Part shown: in pieces, positions 53,883 to 64,000 of the stretch
Layout of the letters: every line of letters begins with the position of its first letter
Position numbering within the stretch: position 1 is the stretch's first letter
The notes under the pieces: model-generated
What the model saw: only the letters and a program-made list of their open reading frames with translations
Databases searched by the model: none
What the model was told of the DNA's origin: nothing
Source: Toxotes chatareus
Taxonomy: Eukaryota > Chordata > Actinopteri > Toxotidae
Assembly: GCA_016801885.1 (NCBI GenBank)
Contig: CM028899.1
Coordinates: 21,566,501 to 21,630,500 of the forward strand
Length of the DNA stretch: 64,000 nucleotides
Reading direction: 5' to 3'
Program-made: the position numbers and the translations under genes

Positions 53883-56800
53883 ATGTTTTCTGACATTTTG
53901 TTTTGCACCGCAGGGCCACTGTACTTCTACCAAAGTGAAATGTCAAAAAAAAATATCAGTTAAAACCAGGAAAGTAGCTGACATGTACATCTTAACATTT
54001 TCATGAGGTGGCAAAAAATATATATATATATATATTGCTGTAAATTGTACACAGAGTCTGAAGTCATACATGTTTTAAGTTTAAATCATTTGAAGCAGCT
54101 GAGGTCATGTACACAGTTCTTTTGGGCCCAAAAAATCCCTTTGGAAAGTCATTTATTTAATTTATTCCTATTAAATATTAAAGTCATTTCATATTAAAGT
54201 GACATTTCAAACGTTGTTGTTATAAAGAATGTATTATAACAATGTATATACAAGCTTTAAAAAAAATACTGAATGATTTGTATATTAGTGTAGCCATTTA
54301 TAGATCAACCAAACGGCACTATGTCTAATTTAGACAAATCAGTGCACCCATTGGATAGCTTCTATTGTAAGACATCATCTGATGATACAGTTATTGACAG
54401 TTGGGGTATAACTGGAAATCTGACAACATTTGATGTCTGCGCTGAAGCTTTATTCATACATACTGTTACAGAACATCAATTTATAAAACCTTTTTTTGGA
54501 AGCTGTTTCTATTCTCATTAAACATAAAGCCTGTGGTTGAAATGGACTGAAGGCCTATCACTGTTATACACATTCATGAGTTGCTATTGACACTAAAGAA
54601 TGTTGCAATGTATTTATTGGGGGATATTAAATATGATTATGACGAGCTAAGTCTGCATTTAATTTTCGAGCTATGGAAATCCTATATATTAGTACACACA
54701 AAGCCACTGTCTGTAGCTTTGCAGTGCTCGGTTTGAAGTTCTAATACAGGGATTGTGAAAGGATAAAAGGGATATATCATAAAATGTTTGTTTACTCCTG
54801 CAGAACTGAGAGATGTTTTTTTTTTTTTTTTCTTCTGTAGAGCGCTGGCAAATGGCTGTTTCAAAGCTCCCAGTCTCGCCACACACCCAGGTTGATGTGG
54901 AGAATGCATTTCAGATCCGGCTTTTTCAGGTTTTGCTCGTCACACTGCCAGGCTGCTTGACAGCTGCATGAAAAATCTTTCATCTCATGTACCAAATCAT
55001 TCACACAGCAGTCGGCATGTGGTGAGGCTTGAAGCTTTGGGGACAATTAAGCTGCACTAATCAGGATTCTGTCAATAACAATGGGTCAAATGACTTGCTT
55101 GCAGTAATGAGCCCGCAATTATCGCCAACTCTGCAGCTCCCCTTAGCTTTACAGAGCTTTTTGGTGTCCTTCAGTTCATTGTTTTAACTTGACGGTCATA
55201 ACTTTACTGTTTTGGTTGAGTCTCGTTGTTCTCAACAACCGTGTTTCCAGCGGAAAAGCTAATAAACCTACTGTACACTACAGACTATCTGGTGAACATT
55301 GCATTTAGCAGTTAAACAACCAAATATTTTCCCCAGGAGCTGGTGGAGACCAAACCAGTGCTGACCACTGGCCTTCCATTCATCAAACGCAAAAATATGC
55401 TATCACGGTGTTGGAAAGAAACTAAAAACTATGAACAAAACTCAATCTTTGTGCATTGACAAGTGAAGACAACTGTCAGGTAAATGTAGTGCAGTGAAAA
55501 GTAAATTTCCCTCTGAACCTCCAAACACTGGAGATCAAACTCACCAAATTAATTGCAAAGATCTGGGAAGGTGGTGAAATACAGCTCCTGTAAGTCCTAC
55601 AAGGCAAGAAACAAAAGCAGTCATAGAATTTGACAGTTTATCTGAGTGGCAGGAAATGGAAATACTGAAGTATAAGTACTTGAATAGTCCTGAGACTTGG
55701 TCCCTTGTTGGATCCATTGTGTCTAATAGAGGACCCACAAACCCACTGATCTGAGCTGCTGTAGGACAGGTCTAATTTGCAAAACAGACACAGTGTCAGT
55801 CCCTTCTTTACACAGCCATATATTGATAACTCGCAGCGAGTAAAAATGCTTCTTGGATCATTTCATGTTTATGTTATTGAAAATGGAGTCCTGATAGTGA
55901 AGGCAGACAATTTTCAGAGCGATGAGAGGCTTCATATTTGTATGAAGAGCGTAAGGAAACGCGTCACTAACTCGGCAGGAGAAAAAGAGCTGCAAAATTG
56001 TCCAATGTGTGAAGAAGTCACCACTTTCAGGAGCCAGCAAGCTCCAACCATTCAGCCCCGTGATGAAAGCTGACAAAGTGTGATGTTGCTTTACATTATG
56101 ACACAGCGGAGCCTCTGACAGCATCTCAGTGCCCTGAATGTGGAACAGCAAAAAGACACAAACAGGTGCTCATGAATATGTATCACCTGAATACACACGT
56201 CTTGGAAATAGAACTGCTCGTGGGCGAGCTGAATGCCAAAAAAAAAAAGAAGAAGAAAAAAGAAAAACTGCTCACTTTCTGACTTCTAAGTCAGCAGCAA
56301 CACTCATCACACCTACTCTACATGCTGGGATTCACTCGTAAATCGAATGCACCGACATTTCAGCAGACCTGGTTATCATGAGCCTCAGACACTCGGTTGT
56401 GACTTTTTGAGAATGTATTCATAGGTGATGTGGGAAGAAGTGACGAGAGTCTAGCCGAATCTTTTAAATTGGTAGTTTGTGCTCATTTCAGTAAGTTTGA
56501 TAATCCTAATGTTAGCTTTCTTCTTCTTTCTTAACAAAGCAAAAAACTGAAAATTTGTCTAATCATGGCACCAAAGGTATTACGACTCATCCTGAGGAAA
56601 AGTATAGGGCATTAAACATGCAATTCATTTGAAAAACATATATAAATAAATAAAATCATGCTTAATTTGTTTTATAATGAACCTACTGAAAAAAATGAAA
56701 ATATAATTTCACACGTTTGTAGGTCATAAATTGCTAATCATTTTGAGATCCATATTTGTATGATACAGACCGTAGTTTTGATTTATGAGCAACTTGTTTC

Positions 56801-57012
56801 TCGTGTAAACAGGCAAGATAAAGATGCATCAAACACCAGCAGGCACTGCAGACAGTCAGGCTAGATGTAGAGGACAAAAAGCATTGATCATAAAGGTGCC
56901 ACAGGACAATTCAGAGTGTCATCACAATCATTGGGATTGTCAGGACAACACGGTCTCTTGCTGAGATACTGTTCGGTCACTTATCAACTGATGTTTTCAC
57001 ATTTTGTCTTTA

Positions 57013-57082
57013 CAGAGACCCAGAGCCTGACCCCAGAGCAAGCACTTAATGTAACAGTGGCAAGAAAAATGGGGGACCCTCC
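57013..57082 (+). repeat. Fragment of the 21110-type dispersed repeat
   Basis: It shares tttacagagacc and cctgaccccagagcaag with 21164-21206, and continues cacttaatgtaacagtggca where the other copy has a deletion. Confidence 0.5.
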
Positions 57083-57892
57083 TGCTGATGGCTGGGCTGG
57101 GTGAAAGGAGGAAAAGGAGGAAGGTAGGATGGAGTGGAGGAGAGGAGGAGAAGGACATGCAGCATATAAAACAACATACATTCATCAGTCAGTAACTCAT
57201 TCTCTGTAAGTACTGTCTTGCTTCGTCTGTAGAGAGTCAGTGTCCTTAGCCTGGATACTCCAACATGCCACACACTGGAATAGCCATTTGGAGCACAGGC
57301 ACTGTTTTCATTACTGACACAGGATGTGCTCACTGCATGTTCATGTCTTGTGTTATTGCATTTGATTTCGTATGAGTTCCCAGGGGGAGGAAAACAAAAT
57401 CAAATGGAGATCCTTTCTTGTGATATAATGTTGTATCTTTTAATTTGGACAAATTATATATGTATGTATCCACATGTCAAAAAAATTTTTTTTTTTTAAA
57501 AGTCATCAAGTTATCATTTTACAAAATGTCTCTATGTTTGTGTTCTTGGGTTGAGCGTGATGCCAAATTCTAAGTGAACCAAGACTTACAAGTAGTTTCT
57601 CTCCAGAATGCAATCTGCCATGCTGCCAGCTTGGATAAAAGAATTTATTTTCCATTTTGGCAGCAGGATCCGTCCAAATCAATTTAATTTCAGTGTCTGT
57701 ACCTTCAGTGAAAAGCCTGTTGTTTTTCCATAGTTTACTTGCTGCCAACAGATTACATAGAAAGACCAAAAACAACATGTCAGTCCATCTCTCAACACTT
57801 TTGCCTTCCCTAACCTGTATGTGGCTCTCAGCTCGCAGCTCACTGCTTCCTGCTAAAGATCTACATTTTTAAAAACACCTCACAAATATGCA

Positions 57893-58064
57893 GGACCAGT
57901 ATGTAGAATTTAGGAGGCTCTAGTGGCCGAAATGGAATATAATAGTCATATTGGCTAATAATAATAATAATAATAATTATTATTATTATTATTTTTATTT
58001 CATTGCAGGGGGTTGCAGTCTGCAACCTCACTAATAGATGCCATTAAATCCTACACACTGGTCC
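57893..58064. mobile_element. Short TIR element (MITE)
   Basis: Terminal inverted repeats of about 34 bp are visible: the left begins GGACCAGTATGTAGAATTTA, and the right reverse-complemented begins GGACCAGTGTGTAGGATTTA. The interior has (AAT)n(ATT)n, itself self-complementary (about 57958-57992), and a ggttgca-gtc-tgcaacc hairpin at 58011-58027. Short elements with cagtgtgtaggattta ends are common in fish and often placed near hAT; superfamily and target duplication are not established here. Confidence 0.7.
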
Positions 58065-59149
58065 CTTTGAAGAAACGGGCCACTGTAGTTTTTAGCAAAT
58101 GTTACACAAACAGGAGGAAGTAGTGCATCTGTCGTGGACTATTTTTAGTGGTGGATTAATCCACATTTGGTGCTCTAGTGTGTACCTTTAGCAGTAGGAT
58201 AGCTTATGTGGGATTGAGTAAAAATAAACTACACTGTGTGTTCATGGTAATGAAGGAACATGTCACACAGTGCTCAGAGGAATAAGATCATCCAGCTTTG
58301 ACACACACACACAATACCTGTAATGGGACACATTCATTGTAGGTTTTGGGTCTTTCATTTGATTTGTTGACAACAAGTAAACAAACATTGAAAAAAAAAA
58401 AAAAACATGCAGAGGATTGAAAGAACAGCAGAAACAAGCATTACTTGCTGTCTATGAACACCAGACCAGAAACCACTGACAGTACTGACTGGGAAGAGGT
58501 TAAAGGTCATTGACGTGGAGTCAGTGAATGGCCAGAGTAAAGTCAAGCAGGACATTCACATCTAAAGTCAGAACAGAGATAGGAAGGAGAAGCAGAGAAC
58601 CCCTGTGTTCTCTGTAGCACTGCAGGGCTTATTGAGCCTCCTGCTGATTCTCTCACTGCTGCTTAGATTCATTAAGGAGTACCCTCAGGAGCGGAGCCTG
58701 TTCCAATACATACAAAGTAAGCATAAATTCAATATGTGGTCCTACAGTTTAGGGATATGAAAGCTGGTTGAAACTTTAAGTGGATTCAAATAAGCTTTTG
58801 AGTGACACATGGTCTAACTTCTTGGTTGCCCCCACATTTCAAAAATGTGTGTCTCTTGTCCTTCTCACTTTTATAGTCACAGAATAATTCACTCACAAAA
58901 ACCTTGGATGAAAGAACTCAAGCTACCAAAGGGACCAATATAGGGATGGCCCTCAAGAGGCATGAAATTATGTCCAATTTGATTTGCCTTTTTTTTTTTT
59001 TTTATGCCTATCACCTGTTTTACAATAGTTTAGTATTAGTTTAGTAGATGGCATGAACACAGATAGCATTACAATTGTCAGCCTAGTGGCATGGTTAGTT
59101 TGAAAGCCTCAATGCATGAACAAGGCTTCATCAATCTATTGGCCTAATG

Positions 59150-59206
59150 GCCTTCACAGTCTCTAGATCTCAACCCAACTGAACACCTATGGGAGATCCA
59201 AGCAAA
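59150..59206 (+). mobile_element. Tc1-like transposase fragment
   Basis: A + strand frame reads SLDLNPTEHLWEIQA, the Tc1 DDE-domain signature SPDLNPIExLW with the third catalytic Glu kept. Only this small piece is recognisable; surrounding frames are broken. Confidence 0.5.
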
Positions 59207-60699
59207 CTACCATTGTTAAGCAAAAAAAAAGAAAGAAAAAAAGTTAGTTTCTGTATCTGTGTACTGTGTTTGCGTAATAAGTCCTCCAAACTAAATGAAT
59301 ATATAGGCCATTTGTCCCTAGGCTCTGTGGGTGTATTGTACTTCAGACTGTAACCGACAGTTAATTTTTGGTTTGCAGCCAAATATTTGTATGTGTGATG
59401 CAATTTGCAGCAACTGTAGGTTTAATATAATTTAATACAATGCTGCCAGGTACTACTAATTGATATGTCATCGAACATTACCCATTGTAGTAGCATGTTT
59501 TCCATGGTGATTCAATTGATTAAAGTTTCTTGGTATGAAGTGAAGTGCTTACTGTACTGAAGGTCTGAATGGAAACTGGGTGGGAATTCATTCTACCAAT
59601 AGGAACAAACTTCTGGGAGGCGCCCAGCAGTTTGAATTAGAGACATGTGAGGCTCTGGTTCAGCAGCTGCTCTAGATTTGTTCCTTCTTCTGGTTCAATC
59701 TGGTCTGCTGATGAGTTCAGGTGCTGTCAGAAAAACTGAAATTCAGTATCAATATGACTTGAAATAAGTATATACTGAACAGTCACATATAAGGAGGTTG
59801 TGCTCATCTTAGATTTAAAGATGCTTTTGATAAATGAGTGTGTTCAAAGAAAGCCTGTGCTGTCTCATAGCAAGAGGCACTCTCTTGTTTGAGGTTTGCA
59901 TGTTTTCCTTATGTATGTTTTGGGAGCTCTTTCCTGCCATCTCATGAGTAAATGTGTTCACGTATAACTGAAACATCTTTATTTTCCTTTATTTTCACTT
60001 TATAGCAAAAAGCTACACAGTAAAGTAACAAAATTTCTGTTTAAAGCCCATGGAATGCTGGGAATCTTTTTTTTCATGTTGACAAACAAAATCTGTTTGT
60101 TTTTACACATTCTTATTGCTGTTGTTTGGCAGTTTATTTTTGGGAGGAAGCTTTAGTAAAACATTTTGCCTTTTAGGGAAGTTATTTTAGGGCAGTAAAT
60201 CCCTTAATCCAGAGTAAATGATGTGACTGACATGGAAAATATGAATCGCTTCTACTGATTTATGGATCATCAATAAAATAGTTTGTAGTAAAATATATAA
60301 AATCAGTGTTGGAAAATACCACTAATACCAGTGAAGGCCAGAAGTCTTCTTCTTTTTTCAAATTTGATCATTTTTATCACATTTTGTTTATTCTAAAAAT
60401 TTATGTGAATATACTTTTTTGTAAAATTCTACAACTACACTAGCCTGAGCACCTTGGTTTCATTAATTGAGGAAGTCATGAAATACATCACTTCTAAGTT
60501 TATTATTATAATTATTATTATTATTAGTAGTAGTAGTATTATAGTTATATATAAACGCGCTATGTTGTACTTAGTCTCTAACTTGCAGTTTCCCTGTAAA
60601 CTGGCCGTGTTGTAGTTTACAAAGCGTCCTTGAAGGCAGCATGACAGGCTGTGTGTTGACTCCATCCCCTGGCGGCCTCGGCTCTACTTCCTGCCTGCC

Positions 60700-60773
60700 A
60701 TAACTTTACTGTACACAACACAGCAGGACAGCGTTCGCACGAGCGGCTCATCTCACCTGATGAACACAAAGCT
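60700..60773 (+). other. syne3: Probable non-coding first exon of syne3
   Basis: A moderately CpG-containing stretch with gcgttcgcacgagcggctc ends in AAAGCT|GTAAGTAG, a strong donor, upstream of the acceptor at 62337. No other strong 5' exon candidate is seen. Its start is a guess. If spliced to 62338, an ATG at 60760 would open an out-of-frame upstream ORF overlapping the syne3 start, so the exon limits need transcript support. Confidence 0.4.
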
Positions 60774-62337
60774 GTAAGTAGTTTTATTCATATAAAGCCG
60801 AACTTGAGCAGTAAATCTGCACCGTTGCTCAGCTAGCTTAATGATAATAGGCCTACGTCTACCTACAAACAAGGATAACTCCCTGTGGGCTCCTGTGCTT
60901 ACACCAGCTCTGCATTAGATTACTGTACTATAATGAGCTGCGTAGGTCTGTTTGGGTTTTCTGTCTTTTGTGGTCAGGCATATTACCGTAAACCTGTGGG
61001 GTCCTAACGCTGAATTCTCACATCTAAATTAGCTTAGCGTATAGCTCGAAAATACCAGACTAAACTTATACCTACAAGTTAGACTGTCAATATTTATAAG
61101 CGTCTTTGAAAGCAATACGAACAAGATTACCGCAGTTAGCATGGCAGGCAAGGAAAAAGACCCAGTGTTATCGCCGTAAAGCGGCACGTGTGAGTGAAAT
61201 GGATTAAAGTTAACGTTAATTCGAGTTTACAGCACGAGCTGTCAAACTGAAGAAGGAGGGGCTTCACTGTCTCCATACAGCGCACGCACTACGGCGGTTA
61301 CTACACTATCACCCAAAAGCAGACAAAGAATAATAATTAAAAACATAACGCGTGCGTTTTGAGTTTGTTACTGCTAAAGTTGTATAATGTCAGGAAAGGA
61401 AATACAAGTTTTGAAGATACACGAGCAGATTAGCTGCTGAGTTAACCCTGGTATATTTATATGGTCCTAAGCTTGTTCAGTGTCGGTAAGTGTGCATTGT
61501 GTACTGGGAATGAACACACACACACCAGTTTGAGACACATCAATCTGAGTCATAAGTTTGAAGGAAAGATTTCTTGCTAGTCTGCTAGTACATTTAATTG
61601 TTGAATGAAAAAATTCTATTAACTATGGAAACAAATTTGGTTAAGGGGGAAAAAAGTGCAGCAAACTCTATTTACCCAAAGTGCCAGCATGAGAATTTAA
61701 ATTTTTTACATGCAAAGAAAAGTTTCAGATTTTTTTTTGTCAGCTTTCACTGAGGGCAGGGCCTTCTAAATGTTTCCAAGTTTCAAGAGTCTGAGGCAAA
61801 ACAAGCAGATTTTGGGTCGAAGGAATGTTGTGGTGGGGAGAAATGAGTCACTCAGGAAAATGGCCCATGCCGCCTGAGTTTTTATTTTCCCTCTAAGATA
61901 TGATGTGGTTCCTCTTTGTGCTCCTGCAGTGCCAGGACTCCTCCCTCCCCTGCGTTTTATTGCAGACGCTCGGCTACCTCTGTCAAGTTGTGCTCGCTCA
62001 AGGTTTTTCCTCCCCAGCTACATCTCCTGAGGGCACCCTGAGTTTCTGCACAATGCAGGCCTTCATGCAGTTGACAGAATTCCTGGAATTTTGACATTTC
62101 CAAGTACTTGAAAATGCACATAACAAGGCAAGGGGCGGATTATTTAAGTTTTAATTATATACTATACAGGAGGTGCACACAAATGCAAAAGAAAAACAGC
62201 ACAGTCCCTGGTATATGGGGCAAGCTCCAAAAACACTGAATCCTACATTTCCCATGATGCAACCAATATAATCTCTTTCTTAAACCATTGCTAACCTATT
62301 TCCTCATGCTCCCACTTTGTGCTGTTCTTCTTCACAG
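60774..62337 (+). other. syne3: syne3 intron 1 (predicted)
   Basis: The intron starts at GTAAGTAG and ends at CTTCTTCACAG. CpGs are relatively frequent at about 60720-61380, consistent with a promoter-proximal region. A 64-codon hydrophobic frame at 61900-62094 has no donor and is not accepted as an exon. Confidence 0.4.
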
Positions 62338-62495
62338 GCCTGGGGCTGATCATGACACAGCAGGAGCAGCAGGAGTTCATGGAGAGCCTGGAGGCTGCCC
62401 TCTCCTGGATGCAGGCCATCCAGGAGAGGCTGAAAGCCAACGACAACACCCAGGGGCCCCGTGATGCCCTGGAGGCCCGACTCAGGGAGACAGAG
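62338..62495 (+). CDS. syne3: syne3 first coding exon
   Basis: The acceptor TTCTTCACAG precedes 14 untranslated bases and ATG 62352. The 48 codons end at a phase-0 donor GAG|GTGAGA. The initiator context (gatcATGac) and the match MTQQ to mammalian nesprin-3 fix the start. Confidence 0.92.
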
Positions 62496-63922
62496 GTGAG
62501 ATACTTTAGTTACCGTGTGACCCTTCACCTCCGACCCCCTGCTACTACTTTAGTGCTCTGTCACCAGAGTACTGCTGGAGACAGCTGCAGCTTGTGGTCT
62601 TTGAGCAGGGTCCAGTATCTGAGGATCCTTGTTTGTGAGCAGTTCTCAGTGACATTCTAATCAGTAAATCAAGAAATCACAGTGGACACATCGTCTTTAC
62701 ATTAAATAATGTTAATGTTCCTATTCATATGTGAGAACTTACATGCCGTACATTATGCCCTTATATTCACGGTGGCTTGAGAAAGGATTCAGGCTCCTTC
62801 ACCTTTTGCACACTTTAGTGTGTTGTTGATTTAATTTTAAACTGATCAAACTGCTATTTTTGCTCATCAATCTAATTTTGCAATTTTTAATAAAATTTTG
62901 CATAAGGTTCCACAGTTCCACACACTGCATCTCGGGACAAAACCCAAGTTGAGAAGTATGAAGAACTCTCTATAGACTTCCACAGTAAAACTGCGTCAAG
63001 ACAGATCAGGGGAAGAGTATAAAGCCATTTCTAAAGCTCTGGTTGTTCCCAGGAGCACAGTGGCCTCAATAACTGTGAAATGGAAGATGTTTGTAACCAT
63101 CAGGAGTCTTCTTAGAGTTGGATGTCCAGACAAACTGACCTGAGACTGGGGCAACGGTCGCCTTTTGGGACAACAATGACCCTGAAGCTAACAGCTAAGA
63201 CAGCTCTGGAGTGGCTTCAGGACGAGTTGTCTGTCTGTCAGTCTGCAGAGCCCAGAGACTCACCCAAGACTGGAAGTGATAATTGCTACTGAAGGGGTTT
63301 CTACAAAATATGTCATATAGGTTATTGAATGTAGATTGATGGACAAAAATTAAATCTACAACACAATAAAGCGTGCATAAACATAACTTCTCTTTATTGA
63401 CCCTATGTATTGATCTCCTGTAGGGAAACTGGGCCGTTGATTCAACAAACAATACAGACTTAACGATTGAAACTTAGGAGAATTTAGAGTAAAATAGCTC
63501 TGATTGTTGAAAAAAGAAAAAGGAAAAAGGACAGAGAATGAAAGGAGTTAATGGGAAATACCCTTTTATTTATTTTATTAGCACTAATGATACTGCATCA
63601 ATCATCTCAACAAATTCTAATTAGTTTACAGTAATTTTACCCAGTAATGTTATCATTTATTTTTTTCTGAATGCTTAATTGTACAGGTACACAACATACA
63701 TACATGTATGGACTAAAGTGATTCTTCCTGTGCCCCTCTGAATGCGCAGAAAATCCACCAGTCGGAGCACGAAGGCCGTGTGAAGATGGACATGGCGCTG
63801 GTGGCAGCTGAGAACCTTTTGCAGAGTGGAGATGAGGAGCTGAGGAACCACACCCATGCTAAGCTCAAAGATCTGAAAAGCCAGTGGGAGGAGACCTGCA
63901 CCTACATCATCCACTGCCACAG
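62352..63922 (+). CDS. syne3: Nesprin-3 (SYNE3), N-terminal part, gene continues past window
   Basis: Nesprin-3 is a tail-anchored KASH protein of the outer nuclear membrane. Its spectrin repeats reach into the cytoplasm, and it binds plectin to link the nucleus to intermediate filaments. Two exons give 105 residues plus a split codon: MTQQEQQEFMESLEAALSWM, then a helical region containing NDNTQGPRDALEARLRETE, continuing across the intron to KIHQSEHEGRVKMDMALVAA and LKDLKSQWEETCTYIIHCH. The text NDNTQGPRxALEARL, the EGRVxxD motif and the QWEET-TY-HCH run match the mammalian SYNE3 N-terminus. They correspond to the first spectrin-repeat helices. The KASH end lies outside the window. Confidence 0.93.
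62496..63749 (+). other. syne3: syne3 intron between the two coding exons
   Basis: This 1.25-kb intron contains an internally deleted Tc1-like element (62771-63310). It ends with TGAATGCGCAG. Confidence 0.85.
62771..63310 (+). mobile_element. Internally deleted Tc1-like transposon
   Basis: The left end reads ggtggcttgagaaaggattc, then ttgcacacttta, the usual Tc1-type inverted-repeat style in fish. A + frame gives VPRSTVASITVKWKMF (about 63044-63091), the transposase N-terminal DNA-binding part. A jump to DNNDPEANS follows, matching the DNDPKHTA block around the second catalytic Asp, then an eroded C-terminal piece ending near ggaagtgataattgctac. The first catalytic Asp region is missing and stops are present, so it is inactive. 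Confidence 0.68.
63750..63922 (+). CDS. syne3: syne3 second coding exon
   Basis: The acceptor is GCGCAG. The exon has 57 codons plus two bases (AG of the split Ser), with donor CACAG|GTGCTG. The Trp of KSQWEET is the conserved helix position of a spectrin repeat. Confidence 0.93.
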
Positions 63923-64000
63923 GTGCTGCTCCACTCCCTCCACATGCATTGTTTGACTTATCTGGTTTGCATGACGTCTGAGTTCTCAATACAAATAGCT

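Larger units (their letters stand above)
52986..60699. other. Intergenic region between gabrr2 and syne3
   Basis: No gene is supported on either strand. Besides the listed repeats it holds (AT)n at about 54018-54033 and A/GA-rich runs at about 56240-56268. A (TTA)n/(GTA)n-rich patch lies at about 60500-60540. A low-repeat block at 54840-55170 could be a conserved non-coding element. The many 60-100 codon frames lack splice context or family motifs. Confidence 0.6.

Noticed and set aside
61900..62094. 64-codon frame with a hydrophobic N-terminus upstream of syne3
   Set aside because: It has no donor site joining it in phase to syne3, nesprin-3 has no N-terminal signal peptide, and the frame ends in a stop.

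Overview
This window looks like teleost fish nuclear DNA, probably from a percomorph-like genome. It is AT-rich, has GT-AG introns and abundant microsatellites, and carries several dispersed repeat types typical of bony fish (tRNA-Lys-type SINEs, Tc1/mariner debris, short TIR elements). No bacterial, viral-genome or operon-like organisation is present. Family names come from recognising protein and repeat motifs by eye; no database search was possible.

Two protein-coding genes are supported, both on the + strand. The first is a complete nine-exon GABA-A receptor rho-2 subunit gene (gabrr2), with coding sequence from 14798 to 50999. The exons join in phase with GT-AG introns to a 480-residue Cys-loop chloride-channel subunit with signal peptide, Cys loop, four membrane segments and the PAR anion-selectivity motif. 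The second is the 5' end of syne3 (nesprin-3): a probable non-coding first exon near 60.77 kb and the first two coding exons (62352-62495 and 63750-63922). These encode the N-terminal spectrin-repeat region, and the gene runs off the right edge. The two genes have no obvious joint function: one is a ligand-gated channel of neurons and retina, the other an outer-nuclear-membrane linker to the cytoskeleton.

Layout. 1-5.3 kb holds a decayed endogenous retrovirus: LTR-like copies at 249-350 and 5232-5332, a possible gag remnant, and clear reverse transcriptase, RNase H and integrase fragments. 5.3-14.5 kb is non-coding, with one mariner transposase fossil at 10.1 kb. 14.5-51 kb is gabrr2; its 15-kb intron 2 contains a 2.3-kb piggyBac-type element with TTAA duplications and a SINE nested inside it. 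Introns 3 and 8 carry SINEs of the same tRNA-Lys-like family close to splice acceptors. 51-60.7 kb is the gabrr2 3' UTR and intergenic DNA, with a striking 210-bp fold-back element at 51.74-51.95 kb and a TIR MITE at 57.9 kb. 60.7-64 kb is the syne3 5' end, with an internally deleted Tc1-like element in the intron between its two coding exons.

I did not find a convincing new biological system. The most worthwhile leads are the nested fold-back, the SINEs abutting gabrr2 acceptors, the nested piggyBac/SINE, a short unexplained antisense ORF in gabrr2 intron 4, and several repeat-free blocks that could be conserved regulatory elements.
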